Of a stretch of DNA of 64,000 nucleotides, positions 42,701-50,483 are shown piece after piece (positions within the stretch are counted from its first letter, which is position 1; the number at the start of each line of letters is the position of its first letter). Location: positions 1-64,000 of IMG/VR virus record IMGVR_UViG_3300036759_000122; one strand, written 5' to 3'. The translations under genes and the position numbers were made by a program. The stretch is from a virus. The notes under the pieces were generated by a model that was given only the letters and a program-made list of their open reading frames with translations, was not told the DNA's origin and did no database searches.

Positions 42701-43368
42701 CCGAGTCCACCGTGCAGGCCGAGACGCCGGAGGCGTTCGCCGACGTCACCGCGCCGGGCATGGTGCCGGGGTCCACCCAGGACGTGGCCGCCGACGCCGT
42801 CTCCACCGCGTACACGCCCGGTCAAGACGTGGGCGCGCCGCCACTGCGCCAGTTGGTCGACGTGACCCGGCCCATCGACGGCACCCAGGGACCGCGCCCG
42901 TTAAGCGAGACCAAGACCAACGTGGACGTGCGGGTGGGCAACCCGATGAACCCGCAGACCGCGTTCCCGCTCGGCGGTGACTTCGCCCAGGCGCAGCGCA
43001 CCGGTTCGGTCAACGGCGGCAGCGGGGACCTGAAGACGATGGCCTCGATCCGGCTGGCCAGGCTGCGCATCGCGGCCAACATCGAGGACGGCGAGGACCT
43101 GGCCATCGCGCAGCGCATCGCCGCCGAGCTGGACGTCCCGGCGATCAACGCCGAGATCGCCACGCTGTCCAACGTGATCAAGGCGAGTGCGGCGCGCCGC
43201 CAGCAGCAGCCACCGCCGCGCGGAGTGCCGCCGCGCCCGGCTCCGGGGGTGGGCCGCACCGTTCCGCCGATGACCCGTTCGGCCGGGTTGCGCACCGCAT
43301 CGCGGCCGGACGCCGAGGACGCCGACCTGGCGCTGGTTTTCCTCTCCGAGCAAGCCCTGTCCAGCTGA
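39571..43368 (+). CDS. Prohead maturation protease fused to modules and scaffold-like C-terminus
   Basis: The ATG at 39571 follows GGAGG at 6 bases. Residues 1-205 look like a head-maturation serine protease: FVNHNNSD with His near residue 76, and DRTSMGCDVE with Ser near 134. CSYCGNEA (about 142) is an added metal site. A pentamer mini-island encodes residues about 236-256. A domain with WYDDAHGMAKTMASHHGV and VIDRHAVAAAIG (about 474-600) follows. Zinc ribbons lie near 760-780 and 842-869, an acidic tract at 872-938, a coiled coil at 960-1010, and a helical tail ending before the capsid genes. Protease-scaffold fusions are known; the long modular middle is unusual. The first 50 codons come from the HNH insertion. 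Confidence 0.8.
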   Translation: MFRKFASAEVLAVAKGESLKKDAHRAVFSFVPRPGFLYVRSRSISSRCNDNYDFFGADEIAKSYRTFIGKPVFVNHNNSDHRRARGMVIDAVLHRDRNADGSPDFWVEALMEVDAETYPKLAKSILSGEIDRTSMGCDVELSKCSYCGNEATSPLEYCQHIPGKKGKRIYKMLPDGRREGQLVFEICSGLSFFENSLLVEPPADPTAYFLGQPVLGPGLEHLRQKAANLQAVLEEQPAAPRHDMPSRASTNQARPLQRTAAAGDDWHVGMDPERRRKAEEAAGKLWEGFHQIMDPGSTPASRVSDRNMRVMNNLQNLGYQPHHIKFEDDEDEGHPYAHIQGPKGWYGVDYGGPHMEIRHQATGNESHDLINLQHYDKETREQHRMPGYGPHEAEADLHHWVHGDPEETGGSAEYLEHNDPRIKRWIGRHQAALQVEAVTQEHAEDYLNEHPISPTHILSRVEQAASDPATLHSGMKWYDDAHGMAKTMASHHGVPLQHAAGALGVYSSSSAPAPNFHMASIALHAGKGIWARESGGSAEHGYKGSPMASEADAKKVDRIFSGEHYNDVIGSSKTKHYARLIHDPSNDHDVVIDRHAVAAAIGHYGNSGEPYNNVAGPMENVNAKGAGKLYDRFSDAYRQATHHLNTSPEYSPLRKHMVRSGLLGEGEKIKPHQVQALAWIAQKDISDQHARNDMTNANQRAIDDWQNHYTSRYGVDAHHPVSGKGFYGQEPTPAKAASMQRLSYGETKAPQDVDTLRDERCAICGNDTAYDGRECLVCGYIAPPKALGDPDVDKAKHLDELKQSVDDALSEVDPSRPGADFDPGDLDEIQAEIGEAGTPPMVCPNCDSVFDPAEEEINAGDTCPDCGQAEVAEAEPEEGEGDAQDVAEDEATEGLPGEQAEDQDVPSGDEDEDADEDEEDEDGEPDDEDEEDEEDKRRRRPVASRSATSKYRPPSKGYDMQKALAALAELQALVEHQQHENLKLQRRLAAKDSQIQRLTYGLQAIAQHLGPDVDTLVRSAMLRKRADEQNPAQPVPEPAPEPPTESTVQAETPEAFADVTAPGMVPGSTQDVAADAVSTAYTPGQDVGAPPLRQLVDVTRPIDGTQGPRPLSETKTNVDVRVGNPMNPQTAFPLGGDFAQAQRTGSVNGGSGDLKTMASIRLARLRIAANIEDGEDLAIAQRIAAELDVPAINAEIATLSNVIKASAARRQQQPPPRGVPPRPAPGVGRTVPPMTRSAGLRTASRPDAEDADLALVFLSEQALSS
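40278..40336 (+). repeat. Mini pentamer island (GCCNN) inside the protease gene
   Basis: About 11 five-base units with GCC in phase lie in frame between the protease domain and the next module. They encode PAAPRHDMPSRASTNQARPL. The orientation matches the 45.8-kb island and is opposite to the 27.6- and 30.2-kb islands. Confidence 0.75.
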
Positions 43369-43417
43369 CCGTGCTACCCGCCAAGCAATAGCAACGGCGT
43401 AGAGAGGAAAGATCACA

Positions 43418-43933
43418 ATGCTGAGGACGCCACTCAACCTCAACTACATGAAGCGCACCATCCGGCCGCTCTACGCCAACACCCAGGCCACCCCGAAGGG
43501 CATGTTCCTGGACCCGGCGTGGGCGTTCACGGTGGACATCTACCCCGGCATGGCGATGCAGAAGAACGCGGGCCAGCTGGTCGCGCCGCTCGGCTCCGGC
43601 GACCCGTACGGCCTGTCGGACTTCTTCGAGGCCCCCACCCTCGGGATCCGTCAGATCACCGATTCAGGCATCAACGCCTGCGCGGTGTGGGTGCTCGATC
43701 CCGATGCGGAGTTCCAGGTGCTGCCTCCGGCCTTCGACACCACGCTGGCCTGGGCCGAGGCGGGCGGAGGTGCGATGACCCCGGTGTTCGCCTACACCAG
43801 CGGCGCGAAGCAGGGCCAGCTGGCGATCGGCACCGGTGCAGGCATCGGCACCAAGGCGGTGGCCCGGCTGCTCAACGTGTCCGGCACCGGGGCCAATTCA
43901 GTGATCACCATCGGCGGGCTGCCGAGCAGCTAA
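43418..43933 (+). CDS. Probable capsid decoration or minor head protein
   Basis: AGAGGAAAGATCACA precedes the ATG. The 171-residue product (GMFLDPAWAFTVDIYPGMAMQ, GDPYGLSDFFEAPTLGIRQI, NACAVWVLDPDAEFQVLPPA) is beta-rich. Its place between the protease-scaffold gene and the major capsid gene is typical for a decoration or head-stabilising protein. No specific family is claimed. Confidence 0.6.
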   Translation: MLRTPLNLNYMKRTIRPLYANTQATPKGMFLDPAWAFTVDIYPGMAMQKNAGQLVAPLGSGDPYGLSDFFEAPTLGIRQITDSGINACAVWVLDPDAEFQVLPPAFDTTLAWAEAGGGAMTPVFAYTSGAKQGQLAIGTGAGIGTKAVARLLNVSGTGANSVITIGGLPSS

Positions 43934-43978
43934 GACGCCCGGACCATCGTTCCCGGCCCGAGAATCAGGAGAAGCGCA

Positions 43979-44953
43979 ATGACCCAGCTGATGGTCCCGC
44001 AGGGCGTCCAGGTCCCGATGAAGTCGGACGACTACGTCGCCCAGATCATGGCCAGGCACCAGGGCAAGACAGCCACCCACAACCAGAAGCTGCAGGCCAT
44101 CGCGCGGGTGCTCTCCGACGAGGTCTCCGGCTTCAAGCGGCTCGGTGTCGGCATGATCGGCCCGATCCAGCTCAAGCTGCGTTATCAGGGCATCACCCGC
44201 AACGTGCTGGTCGAGGACCCGGTCACGCCGGGCACCCCGGTCGAGTACGACGTGTGGGACGACCTGGGCCAGGCCTTCATCCTGTCCGGCAACGAGGGCG
44301 AAGTCGACATCACGATCTTCGAGGGCAAGCGGGTGCGGGTGGACTTCTACCGCATCGCGTCGCAGGCCCAGATCCGCAAGGAAGACCTGATGTACCTGCG
44401 CATCAACGCCGTCGAGCAGGCGCAGGACGAGACCAAGCAGTCCATCCTCAAGCAGGAGGACTCCCGGCTGATCATCGTGTTGCAGGCGGCGCTGACCAAC
44501 TACGCGACCCGGCCGGACCACGTGATCACCCCGAACCACACGGTGTCGGAGACCTCGGGCTACTACACCCCGGCCTCGTTCTATCAGGCGGTCGCGCAGA
44601 CCGACATGCACGAGCTGGTGTCCAGCCGCATGCTGGTCAACCCGATGGACTACCGGGACTTCTTCAAGTGGGACATCAACACCACCGGTTGGGCGTTCAA
44701 GGACCGCGTGGTGGCCGGTGAGACGATCACCAGCTTCGGCGAGTTCCAGGTGCAGCGCTCGATCATGGTGCCGCAAAAGTCGCTCTACCTGCTGCCCGAG
44801 CCGAACTTCCTCGGCGTCTTCCCGGTCCTGTACAGCTTGGACGTGGAGGAGAACCACCAGGTGGCGCGCTTCCTGCGCGGTTGGGTGTTCGACGAAATGG
44901 TTTGCCAATTGGTTCTCAACCCGAGAGGCATAGCGGCTGTTACCAAGCCGTGA
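43979..44953 (+). CDS. Major capsid protein (HK97 fold expected)
   Basis: AGGAGAAG precedes the ATG at 43979. The 324-residue product has a helical N-terminal arm (DDYVAQIMARHQGKTATHNQ). A long strand-rich middle (VEYDVWDDLGQAFILSGNEG, VDITIFEGKRVRVDFYRIAS) and DEMVCQLVLNPRGIAAVT at the end follow. Length, order after protease and decoration genes, and lack of any other candidate make this the major capsid protein. A strong hairpin follows the gene. Confidence 0.8.
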   Translation: MTQLMVPQGVQVPMKSDDYVAQIMARHQGKTATHNQKLQAIARVLSDEVSGFKRLGVGMIGPIQLKLRYQGITRNVLVEDPVTPGTPVEYDVWDDLGQAFILSGNEGEVDITIFEGKRVRVDFYRIASQAQIRKEDLMYLRINAVEQAQDETKQSILKQEDSRLIIVLQAALTNYATRPDHVITPNHTVSETSGYYTPASFYQAVAQTDMHELVSSRMLVNPMDYRDFFKWDINTTGWAFKDRVVAGETITSFGEFQVQRSIMVPQKSLYLLPEPNFLGVFPVLYSLDVEENHQVARFLRGWVFDEMVCQLVLNPRGIAAVTKP

Positions 44954-44970
44954 GACCATAGTTTTACGTT

Positions 44971-45004
44971 ACTACCCCTTCCCATTCGATGGTGAAGGGG
45001 TAGT
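44971..45004 (+). terminator. Hairpin terminator after the capsid gene
   Basis: ACTACCCCTTC at 44971-44981 pairs perfectly with GAAGGGGTAGT at 44994-45004; CCAT/ATGG extends the stem inside. ATCGTTTTA follows. It lies 17 bases after the capsid stop and just before the endonuclease gene, so it probably separates capsid transcription from the mobile gene. Confidence 0.75.
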
Positions 45005-45012
45005 ATCGTTTT

Positions 45013-45843
45013 ATGCCTCGGCCGCCGTCTCCAACGACTTCGAAGACGTGTCAACGTGACGGTTGCGATAACCGATTCGAAGTCACCCAAGCCAAAGCTC
45101 AGAGGGATCGTCGATTTTGTTCGAAAGATTGCTCGAACAAAGCCACCGCGCTAATCCGTGGCGCTTCGTATCGAGCCAGTCATGGGTATAAGCCGCCAGT
45201 TTGTCCATGTGGTCGTTCTATCCAACCGAGACCGGGCCAGCGGTACGTCTATTCGAAGAAATATTGCGACATGGAGTGTCGTGCTCGATTTAGCCCGAGG
45301 CGACAACCCAATCCTGAAAAGTGGGGTTCATACACGTGTCGCGTGTGTGGCACTGAATTCACCCGCCGGAAGAACTCTCGTAATGCCAAGATCTATTGCA
45401 GCCTTGCGTGTGCCAACAAGGAGACCAAGAAGAAGCATCACATCGTGTTGCGCGATGACGATGTTGTGTTCGACAGTGCCTGGGAGGCGTTCTTTTACGG
45501 CGCGTGCAAGATCGCGAAGATCCCGATCGAACGGTTCGACCGAGATCATGGTGTTGCCTACGACCCAGAATACCTGGATCGGTGGTACGCGCCAGACTTC
45601 TGGTTGCCCGACGTCCAGGCATGGGTCGGTCGCACCGGCGTTGCGATCGAAATCAAAGGTGTTGAAGACGACCGCGACGAAACCCGGTGGACCGCCTTCC
45701 GGTCGACGGGAGTCGACCTGGTGGTGATGGACCGGTACCGGATGGAGAACCTGTCTGCACACTCGTTGTCCGACATCCTGCGAGTCGCCACGATGAGGGA
45801 CAATCCCGCCTTGCCATGCCAAGCCGCGACACGCCTAGCCTAA
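45013..45843 (+). CDS. Zinc-finger PD-(D/E)XK homing-type endonuclease
   Basis: The 276-residue product has three Cys-rich fingers in its first half: CQRDGCDNRF...CSKDC, CPCG...CDMEC, and CRVCGTEF...CSLAC. A nuclease core follows: FDSAWEAFFYGACKIAKIPI, then APDFWLPD and GVAIEIKGVED. That is the E, D and ExK spacing of PD-(D/E)XK enzymes. Similar finger-plus-nuclease proteins act as free-standing homing endonucleases. The lower G+C content and the position between the capsid terminator and a repeat island support recent acquisition. The last few codons are already pentamer repeat. Confidence 0.8.
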   Translation: MPRPPSPTTSKTCQRDGCDNRFEVTQAKAQRDRRFCSKDCSNKATALIRGASYRASHGYKPPVCPCGRSIQPRPGQRYVYSKKYCDMECRARFSPRRQPNPEKWGSYTCRVCGTEFTRRKNSRNAKIYCSLACANKETKKKHHIVLRDDDVVFDSAWEAFFYGACKIAKIPIERFDRDHGVAYDPEYLDRWYAPDFWLPDVQAWVGRTGVAIEIKGVEDDRDETRWTAFRSTGVDLVVMDRYRMENLSAHSLSDILRVATMRDNPALPCQAATRLA

Positions 45844-47379
45844 CCTTGCCACGCCGAACCAGGACTGCCGCGCCCTGCCAAGGGTTGCCCCGCCCAACCC
45901 AACCGGGCCTCGCCTGGCACGCCGAGACGAACCCGGCCAAGTACCGCCGTGCCATGCCGCACCTTGGCAGCCTCACCGAGCCATGCCGAGCCATGCCCAT
46001 CCACGCCGTGCCCTGACCACCATGCCGTGCCTGCCGAGCCACGCCAAGCCTTGACCCGCCCTGACGGGCCGAGCCTTGCCCTGACTGCCGAACCACGCCA
46101 AGCCACACCAAGACCCGACCTGCCAAGCCGAGCCGTGCCGAGCCATGCCTGCCCCGCCGCACCACGCCGCACCATGCCGCTGCCCTACCGTGCCGCACCC
46201 TGCCCGCCTTGCCCAGCCAAGACGTGCCACTCCAGGCCAAACCCTGCCCGCCTTGCCTCACCTCGCCGTGGCCCGCCCAACCGCACCGAGCCCCGCCAAG
46301 CCTGCGTCGCCCCGCCGTGACCCGTCACGCCGGGCCCAACCAAACCACGCCTGCCCGACCGAGCCCTGCGTTGCCCTGCCTGGACCAACCGCGCCTCGCC
46401 TGCCATGCCCCACCTGGCCAGACCATGCCCAGCCGTGCCAGCCTGCCAAACCGAGCCCTACCGAGCCGTACCCAGACGAGCCAAGCCACACCGTGCCCGC
46501 CCAACCGGGCCGCACCGGGACTCGCCGAGCCCTACCTTGCCTGCCTTGCCGAGCCGAGCCTCGCCAAGCATTGCCATGCCCAGCCGTGCCTGCCGAACCG
46601 AGCCCTACCGGGCCGAGCGGTGCCCTGCCTGGCCTAGCCGCGCCGCGACTGCCCTGCCTTGCCTCACCCAGCCTTGCCGAGCCGCACCAAGCCTTGCCGC
46701 GCCTGCCGTACCTCGCCCAGCCGAGCCCGGACGGACCTAGCCCCACCGCACGGTGCCCTGCCGAGCCATGACTGCCCTGCCCTGCCGCACCGAACCGAGA
46801 CGTGCCGGACCACCCGGGCCAAGCCACGACTGCCGTGCCACACCCTGCCGACCATGCCCAACCCAGCCATGCCGAGGCTGCCCCGCCGTACCGGACCCGG
46901 CCGCACCAAACCAAGCCATGCCTGCCGCGACCTGCGATGCCCTGCGGTACCAGGACATGCCGTGCCTGCCGAGCCGGGACCCGCCCCGCCATGACTAGCC
47001 ATGACCGGACTTGCCCCACCGAGCCTGCCCAGCCACGCCTTGCCCAGACTTGCCAGGCCTTGCCGTGCGCTGCCAGCCGAGCCAAGCCTTGGCTGCCTCG
47101 CCACGCCGAGCCCTGCCGAGCCCACCTAGCCTTGCCCTGCCACGGCTGCCCTGACATGACCCGCCGTGCGATGCCGAACCGGGCCGGACCATGCCTGCCT
47201 ACCAGGCCACGCCCCGACTCGTCCCGCCTTGCCTTGCCTGCCGGGCCGAGCCTTGACTAGCCATGCCTAGCCACGCCATGCCGAGGCTGCCCAGCCATAC
47301 TGCGCCGTGCCGAGACTTGCCCCGCGACGACCCGACATGCCTGCCCGACCTCGCCACGCCCACCTAGCCGTGACTGCCA
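45806..47379 (+). repeat. Large pentamer-periodic repeat island, NNGCC type
   Basis: About 1.57 kb consists of 5-base units with GCC in a fixed phase (ttgcc atgcc aagcc and so on). It is the reverse-complement orientation of the 27.6-kb island. Units vary in their two free bases, and some are mutated. All long frames across it are low-complexity Pro/Ala/Cys or Gly/Arg/Trp strings, so I call no gene here. It begins inside the 3' end of the endonuclease gene and ends just before a hairpin. Confidence 0.88.
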
Positions 47380-47387
47380 CGAAGCGA

Positions 47388-47425
47388 ACCGCCGGGATCA
47401 TGCCCCACCACATGATCCCGGCGGT
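47388..47425. terminator. Long perfect hairpin between repeat island and leftward gene pair
   Basis: ACCGCCGGGATCATG pairs perfectly with CATGATCCCGGCGGT around an 8-base loop. It is 44 bases beyond the leftward gene's stop at 47469 and about 10 bases from the island edge. It could terminate the leftward operon or act in both directions. There is no clear T-run on either side. Confidence 0.65.
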
Positions 47426-47468
47426 CCAAAGCCACCCATTCCCTCCCGCGAGACGAGTGGCCGGTCTG

Positions 47469-47924
47469 TCAGCTCGCCTGATGCTCGCCGTTCAGGTCGT
47501 CGAGCACCATCCGGGTGAACTCATCCAAGTGACGGTACTGAGCTGCTAGCGCACGCCAGCGCCGTTCCGCCTCCTGCAGGATCAACCTCCGCTTGAGCGG
47601 GTCGAGCGCGATGTCCTCGACCGGTTCATAGTTCGGTTGGTGCGCCGTAGGGCGCGACACCGCGATGTACTTGCGGACCCGTTTCTCCTCGTCCGATGCA
47701 TCCCGGTAGACCACCTTCACCGAGGTGATCAGCTTGTGGGCCTGGGTGAGCCGGTGTTTCTCCCCGGCCACCCGGTTGTCCCACTCGAAACGCGAGTACA
47801 GCGGGTGTTTCCTGCCGAGCGACTGGACGTCGGCCAACACCGCCCGAGGAGTCAGCTCGCCCTGTCGTTGGCGAACCTCCTCAAGCTGGCGAGCCAACTC
47901 CTCGTGAGCGGTGAAGGCGGTCAT
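47469..47924 (-). CDS. Hypothetical phage protein
   Basis: The 151-residue product has a helical front (EELARQLEEVRQRQ), a conserved-looking core (HPLYSRFEWDNRVAGEKHRL, KVVYRDASDEEKRVRKYIAV) and a helical tail (RRWRALAAQYRHLDEFTRMV). It lies 3 bases after the partner gene upstream and is probably co-translated. I recognise the pair as a common phage arrangement but cannot assign a function. Confidence 0.7.
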   Translation of the reverse strand: MTAFTAHEELARQLEEVRQRQGELTPRAVLADVQSLGRKHPLYSRFEWDNRVAGEKHRLTQAHKLITSVKVVYRDASDEEKRVRKYIAVSRPTAHQPNYEPVEDIALDPLKRRLILQEAERRWRALAAQYRHLDEFTRMVLDDLNGEHQAS

Positions 47925-47927
47925 GGC

Positions 47928-48557
47928 TTAGTTGATGACCGTGATCTCGCGGGCCTGGTCGATCTCGAACGTCCCGTACTCGCCGTTCTTCTCCGGACGC
48001 CACTCACCGACACCGACGGTGAGACCGGCGGCGGAGATGATCGAGAGCACCGAGTCGCGGGTGATCGCGGACTTGACGTACTGCACGGTCAGCTCGGAGG
48101 TCCAGTCCGGGAACTCGGCGCGGTAGCGCAGGTCGGTGCCACTGATGCCAACCGTCACCATGTCCTCGCGCATCTTCGGCTCGCCGACGATCGGGAAGAG
48201 CGCCTGGTTGCAGTGTTCGCTCATCACGCCACGGAAGAACAGGAACTGGCGCAGCTCGGTCATCCGGACCGACTTGCCGTACAGCCGGGCGGCGGACACC
48301 GTCGCGGCCTTGAACGCGACGGACGGGAAGCCGTAGCCGTCGGCGGTGCGGTACAGCGAGGACTCGAACTCGGCCTCGGGGTCGCGGGGTTCCTTGATGG
48401 TCTTGCGGCCCTGCTGGGTGTCCAGCATCTGGCGCTTGGCCTTCTCCGACCAGTTGTGCACGATCAGCGGCATGGTGCCGACGACCGGCACGAGCAACGT
48501 CTCGACGTCGATCTTGGTGATGTCCAGTTGGGCTGGAGCGGCGGCTGCTGCGGGCAT
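47928..48557 (-). CDS. Hypothetical phage protein, partner of the preceding entry
   Basis: The ATG at 48557 was chosen for its AGGAGG site; a longer frame has none. The 209-residue product contains IVHNWSEKAKRQMLDTQQG, FPSVAFKAATVSAARLYGKS and a beta-rich C-terminus. It opens a two-gene leftward operon within a rightward region. The 131-base gap to the divergent endolysin gene must hold both promoters; a GTTGAC at about 48594 is a possible -35 for the rightward one. Function unknown. Confidence 0.7.
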   Translation of the reverse strand: MPAAAAAPAQLDITKIDVETLLVPVVGTMPLIVHNWSEKAKRQMLDTQQGRKTIKEPRDPEAEFESSLYRTADGYGFPSVAFKAATVSAARLYGKSVRMTELRQFLFFRGVMSEHCNQALFPIVGEPKMREDMVTVGISGTDLRYRAEFPDWTSELTVQYVKSAITRDSVLSIISAAGLTVGVGEWRPEKNGEYGTFEIDQAREITVIN

Positions 48558-48688
48558 GTAAGCCTCCTGGGGCTCGATACGTAATGGGTAGAACGTTGAC
48601 GAGGGGGAAGTTAGCACGGTGAAGAGGACTCCCGCAAAGCCAGTACGTTTTCTTCCTGTCCTTTGCTGGATACACACGCAGAAGCAAC

Positions 48689-49651
48689 GTGGATGCCGCC
48701 ACACTGGTCAAGGCGATGCCGGGGCTCAGCCTCACCCGGGCCAGCCAGCTGGTCAATGGGGCCAATGCCGCGATGTCCATCGGGCAGATCAACACCGTCA
48801 AGCGGTGTGCGATGTTCCTGGCGCAGATCGGCACCGAGTCCGCTTCGTTGCGTTACCAGCAAGAGATCCAGCCGCCGCCGGGCGCGCAGTACCCGCCCTA
48901 CATCGGGCGCACCTTCATCCAGGTCACCTGGCGGGACAACTATTCCGCGTTCGGCAAGTGGTGCAAGGCCAAGAACCTGCTCGCGGACGCGAATCTGTTC
49001 GTCAACAAGCCCGCCACCCTGGCCGCCGACCAGTGGGCCTGGCTCGGGCCGGTGTGGTACTGGACGGTGGCCCGGCCCAATCTGAACGCGATGGCGGACG
49101 CGGGTGACATCGTCGGGTGCACCCGGGCCATCAACGGCGGGCTGAACGGGCTGGAGGACCGCACCCAGCGTTACCACCGCTGCCTGAGCCTCGGCACCGC
49201 GATCCTGCCGACCACCGCCACGCCCCAGCCGGAGGACGACATGCCCACCCAGCTCTACCTCACCGCATCCTCGAAGAAGCCGACCAAGGTGCCCGCTGGC
49301 GGGAAATGGACCCCGGTGCTGTGGGACGGCTGGTCCCCGAAGGGCATCTCCGGCGGTGTCGGCGTGATACTCGGCAAGACGACCAAGTTGTTCAGCATGT
49401 CGGCGTGGCTCTACACCACCGGGCTGACCCCGGATGACAACATCTACTTCAAGGTGCAGACGCTGGCCACGAAGGACAACAAGCCGCTGGCCACTTTCCC
49501 TTACTCGGAGCAGCGTGGCACCACCGGCGGGTCCAACTTCAACTACAGCCAGGTCGGTTCGGTCAACCCCGGCACCAACCTGCGGCTGCTGGTCTCGGCC
49601 ACCCGCGAATGCACCGTCACCCAGGCCTGGTGGCGAATCTTTGTTTGGTGA
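48689..49651 (+). CDS. Endolysin, glycoside hydrolase family 19 type
   Basis: The GTG at 48689 has no strong ribosome site. Residues about 1-175 form a GH19 (chitinase/lysozyme-like) domain: CAMFLAQIGTESASLRY with Glu near residue 50, YIGRTFIQVTWRDNY, and GCTRAINGG. After a Pro/Thr linker, residues about 200-320 are a beta domain (GKTTKLFSMSAWLYTTG) likely to bind the cell wall. GH19 lysins cleave the glycan of peptidoglycan. A holin gene follows 11 bases later. Confidence 0.85.
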   Translation: MDAATLVKAMPGLSLTRASQLVNGANAAMSIGQINTVKRCAMFLAQIGTESASLRYQQEIQPPPGAQYPPYIGRTFIQVTWRDNYSAFGKWCKAKNLLADANLFVNKPATLAADQWAWLGPVWYWTVARPNLNAMADAGDIVGCTRAINGGLNGLEDRTQRYHRCLSLGTAILPTTATPQPEDDMPTQLYLTASSKKPTKVPAGGKWTPVLWDGWSPKGISGGVGVILGKTTKLFSMSAWLYTTGLTPDDNIYFKVQTLATKDNKPLATFPYSEQRGTTGGSNFNYSQVGSVNPGTNLRLLVSATRECTVTQAWWRIFVW

Positions 49652-49662
49652 GTGAGGTTGCC

Positions 49663-50004
49663 ATGCTCAACGCCTATGTCACCTCCGCGATCCGGACCGG
49701 CGTGCCGCTCCTGGTCGGTTGGATCGTCTCCTGGCTGGTGGCCAAGGGGATCGGCATCGACGACCAGACCCGCGACTGGCTGGTCTCGTTCCTGACCTTC
49801 GTGCTGTCCATGGCCTACTACCTGATCGCTCGCTGGCTGGAGCAGAAGAACCCGAAGCTGGGCTTCCTGCTCGGGGTACCGGTGCAGCCGGTCTACGTCG
49901 CGCCGGGTGCGACCCCGGCGGCCGTGTCCTCCACCACGGATACGGTGACCGAGGACGTGACCGTGACGAAGAAGGCGGCCAAGCCGCCCAACTCGGCTGG
50001 CTAG
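49663..50004 (+). CDS. Holin
   Basis: The ATG at 49663 follows GTGAGG. The 113-residue product has two hydrophobic helices (TGVPLLVGWIVSWLVAKGIG and LVSFLTFVLSMAYYLIARWL) and a charged, Thr/Lys-rich tail. Small size, two helices and position directly after the endolysin gene support a holin that permits lysin release. Confidence 0.75.
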   Translation: MLNAYVTSAIRTGVPLLVGWIVSWLVAKGIGIDDQTRDWLVSFLTFVLSMAYYLIARWLEQKNPKLGFLLGVPVQPVYVAPGATPAAVSSTTDTVTEDVTVTKKAAKPPNSAG

Positions 50005-50032
50005 GTCCTTCCGGCGTGGCTACTCTGCGCCC

Positions 50033-50419
50033 GTGCGACTACGGGTGCTGATCCTCGGCGACTACGACTACGGGCGGCCTGAGCGGGTCTACGCCGACCT
50101 GTCCCGGCTGTTCCTGCAGGACGGGCTGCAGGTGCTCACCGTGGTGCACGGCGGCGCGCTCACCGGCCCGGACCGGATGGCGCGAACGTTCGCCGAGGAG
50201 TGGCAACCCTGGTGCGTGTTCTTCGGCCGTGACGTGGTGCAGGAGGTGCACCAGGCGGCCTGGGCGGCCTTCCAGCTGGAGGCGGGTGGGATCCGGGACT
50301 GGGCCATGATCGCCACTCAGCCCGACCTGTGCCTGGCCTACCCCGGACCGTCCGGGCGGAGCCGGGGTCTACTGGACGAGGCGCGGCAGGTCATGGAGGT
50401 CTGGGATCGATCCGGTTGA
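50033..50419 (+). CDS. SLOG-like (DUF2493/YspA type) nucleotide-binding protein
   Basis: The 128-residue product begins RLRVLILGDYDYGRPERVYA and continues VLTVVHGGALTGPDRMARTF, a Rossmann-like fold with the GGAxGxD signature of the SLOG superfamily. It ends with CLAYPGPSGRSRGLLDEAR. SLOG proteins bind nucleotides or related ligands and some take part in phage-host conflict. The actual ligand is unknown. It starts at a GTG 28 bases after the holin stop. Confidence 0.65.
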   Translation: MRLRVLILGDYDYGRPERVYADLSRLFLQDGLQVLTVVHGGALTGPDRMARTFAEEWQPWCVFFGRDVVQEVHQAAWAAFQLEAGGIRDWAMIATQPDLCLAYPGPSGRSRGLLDEARQVMEVWDRSG

Positions 50420-50444
50420 GACAACTCCGGTTATGCGATACACT
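50416..50444 (+). promoter_or_regulatory. Sigma70-like promoter, shared-leader family copy 1
   Basis: TTGAGA at 50416-50421 and TACACT at 50439-50444 are 17 bases apart. A GACAACTC box overlaps the -35 at 50420-50427. The leader ends CGAGGAGCCACC before the ATG at 50484. The box and leader recur at 51349 and 52667. Confidence 0.6.
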
Positions 50445-50483
50445 GATGGAACAGTTACGACCCACTTTTACCGAGGAGCCACC

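Noticed and set aside
40471-42825. A 784-codon leftward frame opposite the protease fusion
   Set aside because: Val/Leu/Gly-rich shadow of the acidic and helical rightward protein.
45653-47260. Many open frames, up to 299 codons, on both strands of the NNGCC island
   Set aside because: Same reason: repeat composition without stops, no ribosome sites, no protein-like sequence.
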